Assembly (NCBI RefSeq): GCF_000023265.1
Contig: NC_013124.1
Coordinates: 1,430,001 to 1,494,000 of the forward strand
Source of the DNA: Acidimicrobium ferrooxidans DSM 10331
Lineage (GTDB): Bacteria; Actinomycetota; Acidimicrobiia; Acidimicrobiales; Acidimicrobiaceae
Direction of reading: 5' to 3'
DNA: 64,000 bases
Under the pieces are notes generated by a model, which was given only the letters and a program-made list of their open reading frames with translations, was not told the DNA's origin and did not search any database. This document shows, one piece after another, positions 35,774-45,327 of this stretch; position 1 is the stretch's first letter, and every line of letters starts with the position of its first letter. A program made the translations under genes and the position numbers.

Positions 35774-36255
35774 CGCAATCCCTTCGCTCTCCACGCTCGT
35801 TGACCTCGGCGCGTTCCGGTCGCGACTTGACGCACTACGTCCGATGATCGCGGCTCGATGCCTGAGCCCTGTCATTGCGAACGGTCGCCGGTTCCATGAC
35901 GTGGCTCGAGCCTGCATGGAGAGAGCGAACCTCGGCGTGATCGACGATGCGCACTCTCGCCAGAGGTGGGCCCGTGCGCACCACCCGATGATCGACGGGT
36001 GGGCACAACCGCAGCTCGGCCGCCGGATCCCTGGGTCCAACAGACGTCGGTGCGCAGCCAGCCCGCCACCTCGCCAAGACCCAAGGGTTGTCGTCGCCGC
36101 ATCGCAGTTCATCGCGTTCGCCGCGGCCAACCCGCCAGGTAACAACGACACGTCGTGACCAACGTCACCTCCCCCAGGGACCATTGGCTCCTGCACGCCA
36201 CACGCGCCCGGCGTAGCTTCAGAGGTGTCGAGAGTCTCGGGCGAAGGGAGGCACG
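35774..36255. other. Divergent intergenic region
   Basis: About 480 bp between the EAL pair (minus) and the sulfur cluster (plus). I see no gene. ACGACACGTCGT at 36147-36158 is a near-perfect palindrome and could be an operator for either side. GAAGGGAGGCACG just before 36256 is the ribosome binding site of dsrE. Confidence 0.4.
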
Positions 36256-36705
36256 ATGAACGAGACGACCATGGAGTCGGCGGGCGAGACCAGCGCAACG
36301 ACCGGCGGCAAGCTCGCCATCATCGCCTACAGCGGCACCGCGGACAAGCTCATTCCGCTGGGAGTGCTCGCGCAAGCGGCCGCGGCGATGGGCTTTGCCG
36401 TGGAGATCTTCGTGACGGGCTTCTCGCTCCTTGCCTTCACGAAGGAACGTCACGAGCTGCCCTTTGCCGCGGAGTACGCAGCGATGGCTCCCCAGCTCGC
36501 CGAAAGCCTCTCGGCCAACAAGATCGCCCCGTGGGACGAGATGCTGCGCCAGGCCAAGGAGCTCGGAGCTCGGGTGCACGCATGCTCGATGATGTCGACG
36601 GTGATGGGGCTCGGTCCGGACGACTTCGGCGATCTCGTCGATGACGTCGTCGGAGCCGCAACCTTCGTTGCTGCAGCTGAAGGCGCAGAGACATTCTTCA
36701 TCTGA
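36256..36705 (+). CDS. DsrE-family sulfur-carrier-like protein
   Basis: 149 residues with a DsrE/DsrF fold: KLAIIAYSGTADKLIPLGVL, AAAMGFAVEIFVTGFSLLAF, and the cysteine of VHACSMMSTVMG (C110), the likely sulfur-carrying residue. The family shuttles persulfide sulfur in the cytoplasm. It is followed 56 bp later by a TusA-like gene and then an SQR-like oxidoreductase, the grouping expected for sulfur oxidation or sulfur relay. AAGGGAGG lies before the ATG. Confidence 0.82.
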   Translation: MNETTMESAGETSATTGGKLAIIAYSGTADKLIPLGVLAQAAAAMGFAVEIFVTGFSLLAFTKERHELPFAAEYAAMAPQLAESLSANKIAPWDEMLRQAKELGARVHACSMMSTVMGLGPDDFGDLVDDVVGAATFVAAAEGAETFFI

Positions 36706-36761
36706 GCCCGTTGCGAGGCGACCATGGCATCCAAGGAGACCACATCGAGGAGGTGCACAGC

Positions 36762-37019
36762 ATGACCGAACAGCCATCGGAGCAGACGACACGAACGATC
36801 GTCGATTCGCGGGGATCTGCTTGCCCCGGACCGATCACGGACCTCGCACTCGCCTACCGCAAAGCCAAGGTCGGCGACGAGATCGAGCTGCTCGCAACGG
36901 ATCCCGGCGTCAAGGCTGACGTGACCGCTTGGGCGGCCAAGACACATAACGAGGTTCTCGCTATCGAAGAGGGGGTCGATGGTGTGATCACGACCCGGAT
37001 CAAGATCGTGAGCCGGTGA
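36762..37019 (+). CDS. tusA: TusA-family sulfurtransferase
   Basis: 85 residues with the signature SACPGPITDL; Cys21 of the CPxP motif is the expected persulfide carrier. The rest (VGDEIELLATDPGVKADVTA, WAAKTHNEVLAI) fits the TusA/SirA fold. ATG 36762 follows GAGGAGG. It should accept sulfur from, or pass it to, the DsrE protein encoded just upstream. Confidence 0.88.
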   Translation: MTEQPSEQTTRTIVDSRGSACPGPITDLALAYRKAKVGDEIELLATDPGVKADVTAWAAKTHNEVLAIEEGVDGVITTRIKIVSR

Positions 37020-37020
37020 G

Positions 37021-38199
37021 ATGACACGCCGCGTGCTGATCGTCGGTGGAGGCGACGGGGGCACGATCCTCGCAAACTCGCTCGATCCCCGCCGCTTCGA
37101 CGTGACCGTGCTGACCGCCTCACTTGAACATGTCTTCCAGCGCGGTTACCTCGGCGTCGCCTTCCAGGGGCGGCGTCGCAACCTCGTGCGCGACGAGCAC
37201 AGCTTGCTGCGCTCGCACATCACACTGATCCACGACACCGCAGTGCGCATCGACCTGGTTGACCACGAGGTCGAGACCGCGACCGGCAGGCGTCTCGGTT
37301 ACGACGACCTCGTCATCGCGACCGGTGTGCGCACCGATCCGTCCCAGATCCCCGGTCTCTGGGAGATCAATGAGCGCATCGGCGACTTCCACTCGACGAC
37401 CGCGAATGCGCGTCGCTTGTGGCGCAACCTCAACGCCTTCTCCGGAGGCACCGTGGCACTCGGACAAGCGAGCCCGATCATCAAGTGTCCACCCTCGCCC
37501 GTGGAGGGAATCCTCGGCGTCGACGCACGACTACGGGCTCGGAGGGTACGGGAGGCGGCGAAGCTCGTGCTGTTCACCCCGTACCCACGCGCGTACCCCG
37601 CAGAGCCCATCAACGAGGTGATCACGCCGATTCTCGAGGAGCGAGGTATCGAGGTCATGCCGTTCTTCGACGTGGATCGGATCGATCCCGCGACCGGGAC
37701 CATCACTTCGCTCGAGGGCGACGAAGTCAAGGCAGACCTGCCCATCGTCGTACCCCCGTTCGTTGGAGCGCCGATCGTCTACGAGCCCGCGGACGTCGTC
37801 GACGACAATGGACTCGTGAAGACGAACAAGGAGACGCTCGCCGTCGAGGGGGTCGAGCATGCGTGGTGCATCGGTGATGCCAACAACGTGCCGACGTCCA
37901 AGGCGGGCGTGGGCGCGCACCTCGAGGCGAAGGTGGTCGCGCGGACACTGGCAGGTCACCCGACGCGCTTCGATGGGCGCACCAACTGCTCCCTCGAGAT
38001 CGTAGGAGATCGGCGCTTGACCTTCGTCATTGGATCTTTCGACGCTCCGGTCGAGAAGCTCCGGCCGACACGAGTCAAGTACCTCGAGGAGTGGTTGCTC
38101 GGCGAGACGTTCTTCTGGGGCCTTCGGGGCTGGCTGGACCCGGTCTTCGACGCCTACTTCCGACTGACCGAGCCAAAACCTCGGCGAGTCGCCGCCTGA
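37021..38199 (+). CDS. Sulfide:quinone oxidoreductase-like FAD/NAD(P) flavoprotein
   Basis: 392 residues. The N-terminal dinucleotide fold is RRVLIVGGGDGGTIL, and the second FAD contact is WCIGDANNVPTSKAGVGAHL. Cysteines that could form the active-site pair are C156 (IIKCPPSPVEG) and C323 (TNCSLEIVG); C283 is close to the flavin motif. The C-terminal region (WLLGETFFWGLRGWLDPVFD) is amphipathic, as in membrane-associated SQRs. It starts one base after the tusA stop. Sulfide or persulfide oxidation with quinone is the likely reaction; a general NDH-type enzyme is the alternative. Confidence 0.78.
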   Translation: MTRRVLIVGGGDGGTILANSLDPRRFDVTVLTASLEHVFQRGYLGVAFQGRRRNLVRDEHSLLRSHITLIHDTAVRIDLVDHEVETATGRRLGYDDLVIATGVRTDPSQIPGLWEINERIGDFHSTTANARRLWRNLNAFSGGTVALGQASPIIKCPPSPVEGILGVDARLRARRVREAAKLVLFTPYPRAYPAEPINEVITPILEERGIEVMPFFDVDRIDPATGTITSLEGDEVKADLPIVVPPFVGAPIVYEPADVVDDNGLVKTNKETLAVEGVEHAWCIGDANNVPTSKAGVGAHLEAKVVARTLAGHPTRFDGRTNCSLEIVGDRRLTFVIGSFDAPVEKLRPTRVKYLEEWLLGETFFWGLRGWLDPVFDAYFRLTEPKPRRVAA

Positions 38200-38969
38200 G
38201 AGCCCCGAGGTCTCGTCACTCACCTTCTCTCGTCAAGGGTTACTCCTCGGTCTCGTCGTCGAGCCCCTTGACAGGCCCGGCTCGTGCATTGGCCTGGGAC
38301 ACACCCGTCGAGGAACGATTGGAGACCACGATGGTGCACGACCTCGGCATCGAGACGAGCAACGCCTCCGCGGTCACCGAGGATCGTGTGCGATCGATGT
38401 CGCCCCGACGCGCGAGCGGACAACACCACGACCATGCGTCGTCGCAGGCCACGGGACCCGGGTTCGTCGCTGCTCGGGCGAGAGGCCGATGGCGCACGGC
38501 ACCTGCTCGAGAGGACTTCAGCCAACTGCCACACCAGTCCACGATCGTCGTGGCGACGAGGGGCAGAGGCGCATGACGCTCAGGACCCAGTCATCGGCCA
38601 TGCGTCATCTCATGCCATCGGTCGTGTCGGGAGCGCCCTGACACCGGAAACTTCAGTCAGGGGCCTTCCGTCTCGAGGAGGCCGGTCCACGAGGAACCCC
38701 CGTCAAGGAACTCCGCCAAGGCAGCCGTGCGCACGGAGGACCGGATGCCTCGACCGCGAGCCGCTGGGCGCTCGCGCACTCCTCGACCGTGCGCAGCATG
38801 CAATCCCAACTCCACAGGAGACGAACCCAGCGGGTGCTCAACCTGGTGTGCACTCGAGCGCGATCGAAGCCCCGTCCGCGGGTCGTACGCCCTCACCTTG
38901 CGCGAGCTCAGACAGACGCTTCCACCCGGAGGTCACCGCGCCGAGAGCGACTAGGGTGCTCCGCACCAG
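38200..38969. other. Long intergenic region without a supported gene
   Basis: An 81-codon frame (38331-38576, MVHDLGIETSNASAVTEDRV...) has a weak GGAG before its ATG but no family features, and long frames in other phases look random. A TTGACA at 38268 lacks a matching -10. Nothing else is convincing. Confidence 0.4.
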
Positions 38970-39043
38970 GGGCGCTTAGCTCAGTCGGTTAGAGCGCAGC
39001 CTTCACACGGCTGAGGTCGGAGGTTCGAGTCCTCTAGCGCCCA
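38970..39043 (+). tRNA. tRNA-Val (anticodon CAC)
   Basis: 74-nt cloverleaf. Acceptor GGGCGCT pairs with AGCGCCC, the anticodon stem CAGCC/GGCTG holds the loop TTCACAC, and the T-arm is GGAGG-TTCGAGT-CCTCT. CCA is not encoded. Confidence 0.95.
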
Positions 39044-39509
39044 CCGGAACCGCGACGCCGTGGACCCGACGCGATAGACCCGACGCGATGGACAGCGCCA
39101 AGGGGCTCGGACCGCGCTCGTCCTTCGCAACCACGACACGGAGCGCAACATCGAGGCCCGTCTCGCCCGCGCATCGCGACGCACGGCCTGACACGACCGC
39201 GTCCCTTTGGAGCGAGTGATCGAGTCCGCAACGGAGGCGGTCGACAGGCCTGACCAGACGAACACGTCGCCACTCGCCGACCCCACTATCAGCTCGATCG
39301 ATGCCCAGTGATCGATGCCCAGTTCGGGCGGGGGCCATGTTGACTGGCGCTCGGCCACGCGGACCGCACTACCCCGACGGTGGCTCTTGGCTGCAGCACC
39401 CGACGCGCACGCATCAGCGTCGTGCCCTGTCACCTCGACCACCACCACTCGCACCCGCTCGCGTCGCCGACGCACGAAGGATGCGAGGAACTACCAGTCT
39501 CGTCAGGAC
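39044..39509. other. Intergenic region, nothing recognised
   Basis: Between tRNA-Val and the DUF488 gene. Repetition of GACCCGACGCGATAGACCC-like sequence at 39063-39085 is short. No gene, terminator or promoter that I can support. Confidence 0.4.
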
Positions 39510-39899
39510 TCACCCGTCCCGGTTCGGCCGGACCACCACAGTCGTCCCGACCGCGTCGGCCACCACCGAAGCGAGGACTGACGCGCCAGAGCGCTCGACG
39601 TCACGCGTCGCGGTCAACACGACCAGCTCGTCATCGACCGCCCACCGGACGAGGTCGGCGAACTGCGTGCCCGTCATCTGATGCTCGAGTTCGGCCAGAT
39701 AGCGACGGCGAAACTCGGGCCAGCGCTCCGGCTCGTGACCGTACCACCGCCGCAGCTCGTCGGTGGGAGCGAGCTCGCGGCACCAGCAGGCGAACGGAGC
39801 ATCCGCACGCCGGAGCCCACGGGGCCAGAGGCGGTCGACGAGCACCCAATGGCCAGGCGGCCATGGGCGCTCGTAGACACGCCAGAGCACGACTCCCAC
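39510..39899 (-). CDS. DUF488 (YeaO-like) protein
   Basis: 129 residues with the family pattern RVYERPWPPGHWVLVDRLWP, RELAPTDELRRWYGHEPERW and FRRRYLAELEHQ. The function of the family is not established. The GTG start lies 21 bp after the aconitase stop on the same strand, so it may be the second gene of that transcript. Confidence 0.8.
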   Translation of the reverse strand: MGVVLWRVYERPWPPGHWVLVDRLWPRGLRRADAPFACWCRELAPTDELRRWYGHEPERWPEFRRRYLAELEHQMTGTQFADLVRWAVDDELVVLTATRDVERSGASVLASVVADAVGTTVVVRPNRDG

Positions 39900-39920
39900 G
39901 AGAGACCCCCGCGAGCGGGT

Positions 39921-42188
39921 CTAGCCGTGGTGATGACGCTGGCGGATCATGTTGAGTGCGCTCCCTGCGCGGAACCAGGCGATCTGGTCCTCCGAGAACG
40001 TGTGACGCAGTTCGAGATCGAAGCTGGTGCCGTCTGGTCGATGGACCACTGCGCGAATGGGTTGGTCAGGCGCGAGCTCATCGAGACCGACGAGGTCCAC
40101 TCGGTCATCACGCTCGATGCGCTCGTAGTCGGCAGGATCGGTGAACGTCAGCGGGAGCATCCCTTGCTTCTTCAGATTGGTCTCGTGGATCCTCGCGAAC
40201 GAACGCGCGATGATCGCACGGGCGCCGAGGTAGCGAGGCTCCATCGCCGCGTGCTCCCTCGACGAACCCTCGCCGTAGTTCTCGTCTCCGATCATGACCC
40301 ATCCCTGGCCGGCGTCTCGGTAGTGGCGTGCGATCTCGGGCAACGGCTCGTCAGCCTGGTGGATCTGGCACCAACCATGGCCGGGCTCCGCGGCGAAGGC
40401 GTTCTGGACCCCGAGGAACAGGTTGCGTGAGATGTTGTCGAGGTGACCGCGGTAGCGGAGCCAGGGACCGGCCGCCGAAATGTGGTCGGTGGTGCACTTG
40501 CCGACCGCCTTGGCCAACACGACGAGCCCGACGAGATCACCACCCTCGAAGGGCTCGAACGGAGTCAGCACCTGGAGACGCTCCGACGCCGGATCGATGC
40601 GGACCTCGATCGCAGAACCGTCGGCGGGCGGTGCGACGAAGCCGCGAACTTCGCGCGCGAGGCCAGCACTCGGGAGTTCGAGCCCCTCCGGCTCCGGGAG
40701 CCGCTCCCCGGCGAGCTCGTCGGTGAGGGGGTTGAAGTCGAGGGTACCCGCGAGCGCGTAGGCAACGACGACCTCGGGCGAGGCGATGAACGCCAACGTC
40801 GCCGCGTTGCCGTCGTTACGACGCGGAAAGTTGCGGTTGTAGGACGTGATGATGGAGTTGGTCGTCCCAGGCTCGATATCCGTGCGATGCCACTGCCCGA
40901 TGCACGGACCGCAGGCGTTCGCGAGCACGGTCGCCCCGATCGCCTCGAGGTCACGCAACAATCCGTCACGCTCGATGGTCGCACGGATGCGCTCGGAGCC
41001 CGGGGTCACGAGGAGCGGCGTGCGCACCCGTAGACCTCTGGCGCTCGCCCAACGAGCGACGCTCGCCGCACGTGCGATGTCCTCATAGGAGGAGTTGGTG
41101 CACGAACCGACGAGGGCGCTCGAGAGCTCGAGCGGCCACCCATGCTCGCGCGCCTCTCGACCGATCGACCCGACCCCACGTCCGAGATCCGGAGTCGCAG
41201 GCCCGACGATCTGGGGCTCGAGCGTGTCGAGATCGATCTCGATCACCTGGTCGAAGTAGCGAGCCGGATCCTCCTCGACCTCGGGGTCGGCCTCGAGCGA
41301 CCCGAGGCGGGCTTCGACGAGCGCAGCGATCTCGTCGCGACCCGTGGCCCGAAGGTAGGCAACCGCATGGTCGTCGGCAGGGAACAACGAGCACGTCGCG
41401 CCGATCTCGGCTCCCATGTTGCAGATCGTCGCTTTGCCGGTCGTCGAGAGCGCACGGGCGCCTGGGCCGAAGTACTCGACCACCGCGCCCGTACCGCCCT
41501 TCACGGTGAGGATCTCGGCCACCCGGAGAATCACGTCCTTCGCGCTCGTCCAGCCGTTCGGGCGTCCGGTGAGCCGCACCCCGATGAGACGCGGCATGCG
41601 AACCGTGAACGGGTCGCCGACCATCACGTCAACGGCGTCGGCCCCTCCGACGCCGATCGCGACCATGCCGAGACCTCCGGCGTTCGGGGTGTGCGAGTCG
41701 GTCCCGATGATCATGCCGCCCGGAAACGCGTACTGCTCGAGCACGACCTGATGGATGATGCCGGCACCAGGCTCCCAGAAGCCGATGCCGTAGCGAGCCG
41801 ACACCGACGACAGGAAGTCGTAGACCTCACGGTTCGTGACGCGAGCGGCCGCGAGGTCGTCATCGGCGCCGCGCTCCGCCTGGATGAGATGGTCGCAGTG
41901 GACCGTCGTCGGCACCCGAACCTCGGGGAGGTCGGCAACCATGAACTGCAGCAGCGCCATCTGCGCGGTCGCGTCCTGCATGGCCACCCGATCCGGGTCG
42001 AGCTCGATCCAGCTCACACCGCGCTCGAGTTCGGCGCGCTCAGGGTGGCGTAGGTGCGCGTAGAGCACCTTCTCGGCGAAGGTGAGCGGTCGGCCCAACC
42101 GCTCTCGCAGGACCGACGCAACCTCCTCGTAGCGTGCGAGCGCCTTGGCGACGAGCGCCGCCGGCGTTGTATCGCGAACCTCTGCCAT
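39921..42188 (-). CDS. acn: Aconitate hydratase
   Basis: A 755-residue 4Fe-4S aconitase of the mitochondrial-like type, converting citrate to isocitrate in the TCA cycle. Cluster ligands are C363 (VGSCTNSS) and C426/C429 (ACGPCIGQW). Substrate motifs include [15 protein letters not shown] and the swivel-domain [14 protein letters not shown]. The length agrees with the family. ATG 42188 follows GAGAGAGGTACCACC. Its upstream region is shared with the divergent GntR gene. Confidence 0.96.
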   Translation of the reverse strand: MAEVRDTTPAALVAKALARYEEVASVLRERLGRPLTFAEKVLYAHLRHPERAELERGVSWIELDPDRVAMQDATAQMALLQFMVADLPEVRVPTTVHCDHLIQAERGADDDLAAARVTNREVYDFLSSVSARYGIGFWEPGAGIIHQVVLEQYAFPGGMIIGTDSHTPNAGGLGMVAIGVGGADAVDVMVGDPFTVRMPRLIGVRLTGRPNGWTSAKDVILRVAEILTVKGGTGAVVEYFGPGARALSTTGKATICNMGAEIGATCSLFPADDHAVAYLRATGRDEIAALVEARLGSLEADPEVEEDPARYFDQVIEIDLDTLEPQIVGPATPDLGRGVGSIGREAREHGWPLELSSALVGSCTNSSYEDIARAASVARWASARGLRVRTPLLVTPGSERIRATIERDGLLRDLEAIGATVLANACGPCIGQWHRTDIEPGTTNSIITSYNRNFPRRNDGNAATLAFIASPEVVVAYALAGTLDFNPLTDELAGERLPEPEGLELPSAGLAREVRGFVAPPADGSAIEVRIDPASERLQVLTPFEPFEGGDLVGLVVLAKAVGKCTTDHISAAGPWLRYRGHLDNISRNLFLGVQNAFAAEPGHGWCQIHQADEPLPEIARHYRDAGQGWVMIGDENYGEGSSREHAAMEPRYLGARAIIARSFARIHETNLKKQGMLPLTFTDPADYERIERDDRVDLVGLDELAPDQPIRAVVHRPDGTSFDLELRHTFSEDQIAWFRAGSALNMIRQRHHHG

Positions 42189-42261
42189 GGTGGTACCTCT
42201 CTCCCTCTCGAATCCCCCGAAGAGGACCGATCGTTGTCACGCAGCGCTAGCGTAGACAAGC
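42189..42261. promoter_or_regulatory. Divergent control region between aconitase and the GntR regulator
   Basis: 73 bp containing TTGTC (42234-42238) and an inverted GACAA (42255-42259), a second GACAA at 42266-42270, and the palindrome CGCTAGCG at 42245-42252. These dyads are good candidates for autoregulation by the GntR protein. No standard -35/-10 pair is obvious. Confidence 0.45.
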
Positions 42262-43020
42262 ATAGGACAAGTTCGCATTCCCCGCTACCTCGCCATCGCA
42301 GAGCGCCTCCGCGCTTCGATCGGCGATGGCCGCACGAGCGAAGGTGACCTCCTTCCTTCGGAGGCCGAGCTGTGCGCACGCTACGGCGCGTCACGCATCA
42401 CCATTCGCCGTGCCCTCGAGACGCTCCGAGACGAGGGGCTCGTCGAGTCTCGCCAGGGCCTTGGCTGGATCGTGACGAGGGTGCCCGTCGCGCAGTCGCT
42501 CGGGCGCTTTACGACCATCGAACAGCAGCTCCGAGAACTCGGACGCACACCCGAACGGCGGATCCTGTCGTCGATCATCAAGCCCGCGACCGGGCCGATC
42601 GAAGCCGTTCTCGGGGGCGGTGACGTCCGCGAAGTCCGACGTTTGAACCTCGCCGACCAGGAGCCCTTCGCGACCGTGACCGTGTGGATCCCCGCGCACC
42701 TCGCAGAGCGCTTCACGGTCACCGAACTCGAACGTTCGTCGTTCTACGAGCTCCTGTCCGCGAGCGGCCAGCTGCTCAGACCGCTCGCCTGGGCGCACCA
42801 AGTGATCCGAGCGGCCGCTATCGACGAGCACGACGCTGCGGTCCTCAACGTGCCCGCGGAATCCGTCGGCTTGACCGTGGAACGCACGACCTACGACACC
42901 GCCGACGTCGCCATCCTCCACTCCCGGTTCGTGTTCCCCGCAAGCCGCGTGTTCTTCGAGGTCGACCTCGTCGATGAGGTCAGCTCCATCGGTCCGAGCG
43001 GCCTCCGCCTCGTCACCTGA
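42262..43020 (+). CDS. GntR-family (HutC-like) transcriptional regulator
   Basis: About 252 residues. The winged helix (RIPRYLAIAERLRASI, LLPSEAELCARYGASRITIR, LRDEGLVESRQGLGWIV) is followed by a UTRA-type ligand domain (FTTIEQQLRELGRTPERRIL to VFFEVDLVDEV). The first in-frame ATG, GTG or TTG after the upstream stop (42253-42255) comes after the DNA-binding domain. The start given here is an ATA at 42262; ATT 42277 is the other option. It precedes the hut/transport operon and probably controls it in response to a histidine or urocanate-like ligand. Confidence 0.75.
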   Translation: MGQVRIPRYLAIAERLRASIGDGRTSEGDLLPSEAELCARYGASRITIRRALETLRDEGLVESRQGLGWIVTRVPVAQSLGRFTTIEQQLRELGRTPERRILSSIIKPATGPIEAVLGGGDVREVRRLNLADQEPFATVTVWIPAHLAERFTVTELERSSFYELLSASGQLLRPLAWAHQVIRAAAIDEHDAAVLNVPAESVGLTVERTTYDTADVAILHSRFVFPASRVFFEVDLVDEVSSIGPSGLRLVT

Positions 43021-43025
43021 ACCGC

Positions 43026-43054
43026 TTGACAGGATTCATTCAGAGACCTACGAT
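43026..43054 (+). promoter_or_regulatory. Sigma-70-type promoter of the permease/hut operon
   Basis: TTGACA at 43026-43031, a 17-bp spacer, and TACGAT at 43049-43054, beginning six bases after the GntR stop codon. The first gene starts at 43106, giving a leader of about 45 nt. Confidence 0.75.
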
Positions 43055-43105
43055 GCTGTATCGAGCTATGCAGTAGCACGGCTCGCTGCACGTCGAGGGG
43101 GGACC

Positions 43106-44482
43106 ATGAGCTCGGCACCGATGTTCGAGGCGCGTTCGATCGAGCAGATTCCCGACCACGAACGCCATGGTCGGCCACTGTCGCTGCTCACGCTGTGGTT
43201 CGCCTCCAACTTCCAGATCAACGGCCTGGTCACCGGCGCGATCGCCATCGCCGTCGGCTTGAGCGTGCCCCAAGCCCTTCTCGCCCTCGTGATCGGCAAT
43301 CTGCTCGGTGGTCTGTTCATGGCCTACCACTCCGCCCAAGGCCCCAAGCTCGGACTCGCGCAGATGATCCAGTCTCGGGCCCAGTTCGGCTTCGTCGGTG
43401 CCATCGTGCCCTATGCGGTCGTGGTCATCATGTACCTCGGCTTCGCGGTCGCAGGGGGCCTCGTCGCGGGACCGGCCATCGCGAGTGCGCTCGGCACCAC
43501 GAGAGATGTCGGCATCGTCGTCTACAACGTGGTCGTCCTCGCGGTCGCGGTGTTCGGCTATCGGCTGATCCACGCGATCTCGCGAGCGATCTCGCTCCTC
43601 TCGCTCGTCGCCTTCGTGGTGATCGCGGTCGCGGTGCTCGGTCGCCTTCACCTCCACGCGGCGCCGTCAGCAGGTGCCGGGGCCTTCCTCCTGGCGGTCT
43701 CGATCGCCGCATCGTGGCAGATCACCTGGGCCCCGTACGTCTCCGACTATTCCCGCTACCTGCCGGCGAGCACTCGGACCTCGACGACGGTCGCGTTCAC
43801 CTACGTCGGCTCGGCGATCGGTGGCGCGCTCATCATGGCGATCGGCGCCCTCGCCGCCGCGCTCAACGCGAACGCCGTGAACGCCAACCCGATCGGCTTT
43901 CTCGCCGGACAGGTCTCGCCGATCCACGAAGCGCTCGTCGCCCTCCTCCTGCTCAGCCTCGTGCCGGCGAGCGCGGAGAGCCCGTATGGCGCATTCCTGA
44001 CCGCGCTCGCGGCCGTGACACCCCGGGGACTCGTCTCCTCGACACGCACCGCGCGCACGATCTTCGTCGTGGCCTTCACAGTGGTGAGCCTCGTCCTCAC
44101 GCTCGCCCTCCCAGCGACGATCCTCACGGACTTTGAGAACGTGATCTTGTTCCTCCTCTATCTCCTCGTGCCGTGGACGGCCATCAACCTGACCGACTAC
44201 TACCTCGTTCGGCGTGGGCGCTACGACGTCGCCGGCATCCTCGACGCGAACGGCCCCTATGGCCGCCTGCAAGCTGGGCCGCTCGCCATCTACGTCGTCA
44301 CGATCCTCGTCGAGCTCCCCTTCGTGAACTCGGCGCTCTACGAGGGACCGATCGCCCGAGCGCTCGACGGCGCCGACATCTCGTGGATCGTGGGCCTCGT
44401 CGTCGCCACGATCGCCTACCTCGCCTGGGCTCGCGCACGCGGCCTCCTCGTCGCCAGGGCCCCGGGGACGGCGCCGGCGTGA
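43106..44482 (+). CDS. NCS1-type (purine-cytosine permease family) transporter
   Basis: A 458-residue membrane protein with about twelve segments. Family features include the N-terminal HGRPLSLLTLWFASNFQING, MIQSRAQFGFVGAIVPYAVV, and ASWQITWAPYVSDYSRYLPA. NCS1 proteins are cation symporters for nucleobases, hydantoins and related compounds. As first gene of the hut operon it probably imports histidine, urocanate or a related imidazole; that is inference. ATG 43106 follows GAGGGGGGA. It overlaps the next gene by four bases. Confidence 0.85.
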   Translation: MSSAPMFEARSIEQIPDHERHGRPLSLLTLWFASNFQINGLVTGAIAIAVGLSVPQALLALVIGNLLGGLFMAYHSAQGPKLGLAQMIQSRAQFGFVGAIVPYAVVVIMYLGFAVAGGLVAGPAIASALGTTRDVGIVVYNVVVLAVAVFGYRLIHAISRAISLLSLVAFVVIAVAVLGRLHLHAAPSAGAGAFLLAVSIAASWQITWAPYVSDYSRYLPASTRTSTTVAFTYVGSAIGGALIMAIGALAAALNANAVNANPIGFLAGQVSPIHEALVALLLLSLVPASAESPYGAFLTALAAVTPRGLVSSTRTARTIFVVAFTVVSLVLTLALPATILTDFENVILFLLYLLVPWTAINLTDYYLVRRGRYDVAGILDANGPYGRLQAGPLAIYVVTILVELPFVNSALYEGPIARALDGADISWIVGLVVATIAYLAWARARGLLVARAPGTAPA

Positions 44483-45327
44483 CCGCACGCGCCGACCGTC
44501 TCGCCGCGCTGCGCGACCTCGTCGGGACGAACCGCTTGACTCCGGTTCAGCGTCGGATCGTCCAGACCATCGCCGAGCACCTCGACGACGCGGACACGTT
44601 CTCGAGCGCCGAGCTTGCGGCGATTGCGGGGGTCTCGCAACCGTCGGTCACGCGCCTTGCGTCCGCACTCGGCTTTGCCTCCTATCCAGAGCTCCGCCAG
44701 GCGCTGCGCGCTCTCGTGCGCGACGACTCCCAACCTGTCGAGTCGACGCCCCGACTCGACGCGGTGCGCGACGAGATCGCCAACCTGACCTGGATGGAGC
44801 GACAGCTCACCTCAGAACCCCTTCTCGCCGAGGCCGGTCGTCGACTGGCGGGCTCCGTACCGCTCCTCGTCATCGGCCTTCGTGCCTCCGCGCCACTCGC
44901 GGCGTACCTGAGCTTCTACGCCCGCAAGGTACACCCTGCCGTGATCACGGTCGACCGCGCCGGCTCAGAGGGCATCGATGCGATCGCCGAGGCACACGCG
45001 CGTGGCGCCAACGCAGCGCTCGTCCTCGCGCTGCCCAGGTGGCCGAGAGAACTCCTCACCCTCGTCGAGGTCGCTGGCGACCTCGGCATCGACCTCGTCA
45101 CCATCGCCGACCGCGCCCACGGGCCCATCCAGGCGCGCGCACGCGTGTCGCTCGTCGCTCCGGTCGGAACGAGCCTTCTCTACGACACCCACGCAAGCGC
45201 CTTCGTGCTCGCGCAGCTGCTCGTGCAGGCGATCGCCGACGCCGCGCCGCTCAGCGCGAAGGCATCGATGGAGGCATTCGAAGAACGTGCCTCGCGCTAT
45301 CGCTACTTCCTCCGAGGAGAGGCATGA
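44479..45327 (+). CDS. RpiR/MurR-family transcriptional regulator
   Basis: 282 residues. The N-terminal helix-turn-helix (FSSAELAAIAGVSQPSVTRL, ASALGFASYPELRQAL) is followed by a SIS domain (VIGLRASAPLAAYLSFYARK) of the type that binds phosphosugars or related ligands. The GTG start overlaps the permease stop (GTGA), and the stop overlaps the next start (ATGA). An RpiR gene in hut operons is known from other Actinobacteria as I recall, giving this operon two regulators. Confidence 0.85.
   Translation: MTARADRLAALRDLVGTNRLTPVQRRIVQTIAEHLDDADTFSSAELAAIAGVSQPSVTRLASALGFASYPELRQALRALVRDDSQPVESTPRLDAVRDEIANLTWMERQLTSEPLLAEAGRRLAGSVPLLVIGLRASAPLAAYLSFYARKVHPAVITVDRAGSEGIDAIAEAHARGANAALVLALPRWPRELLTLVEVAGDLGIDLVTIADRAHGPIQARARVSLVAPVGTSLLYDTHASAFVLAQLLVQAIADAAPLSAKASMEAFEERASRYRYFLRGEA

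Noticed and set aside
38331-38576. An 81-residue plus-strand gene after the SQR-like gene
   Set aside because: Weak ribosome binding site, unusual composition and no recognisable homology. Kept only as a note in the intergenic entry.
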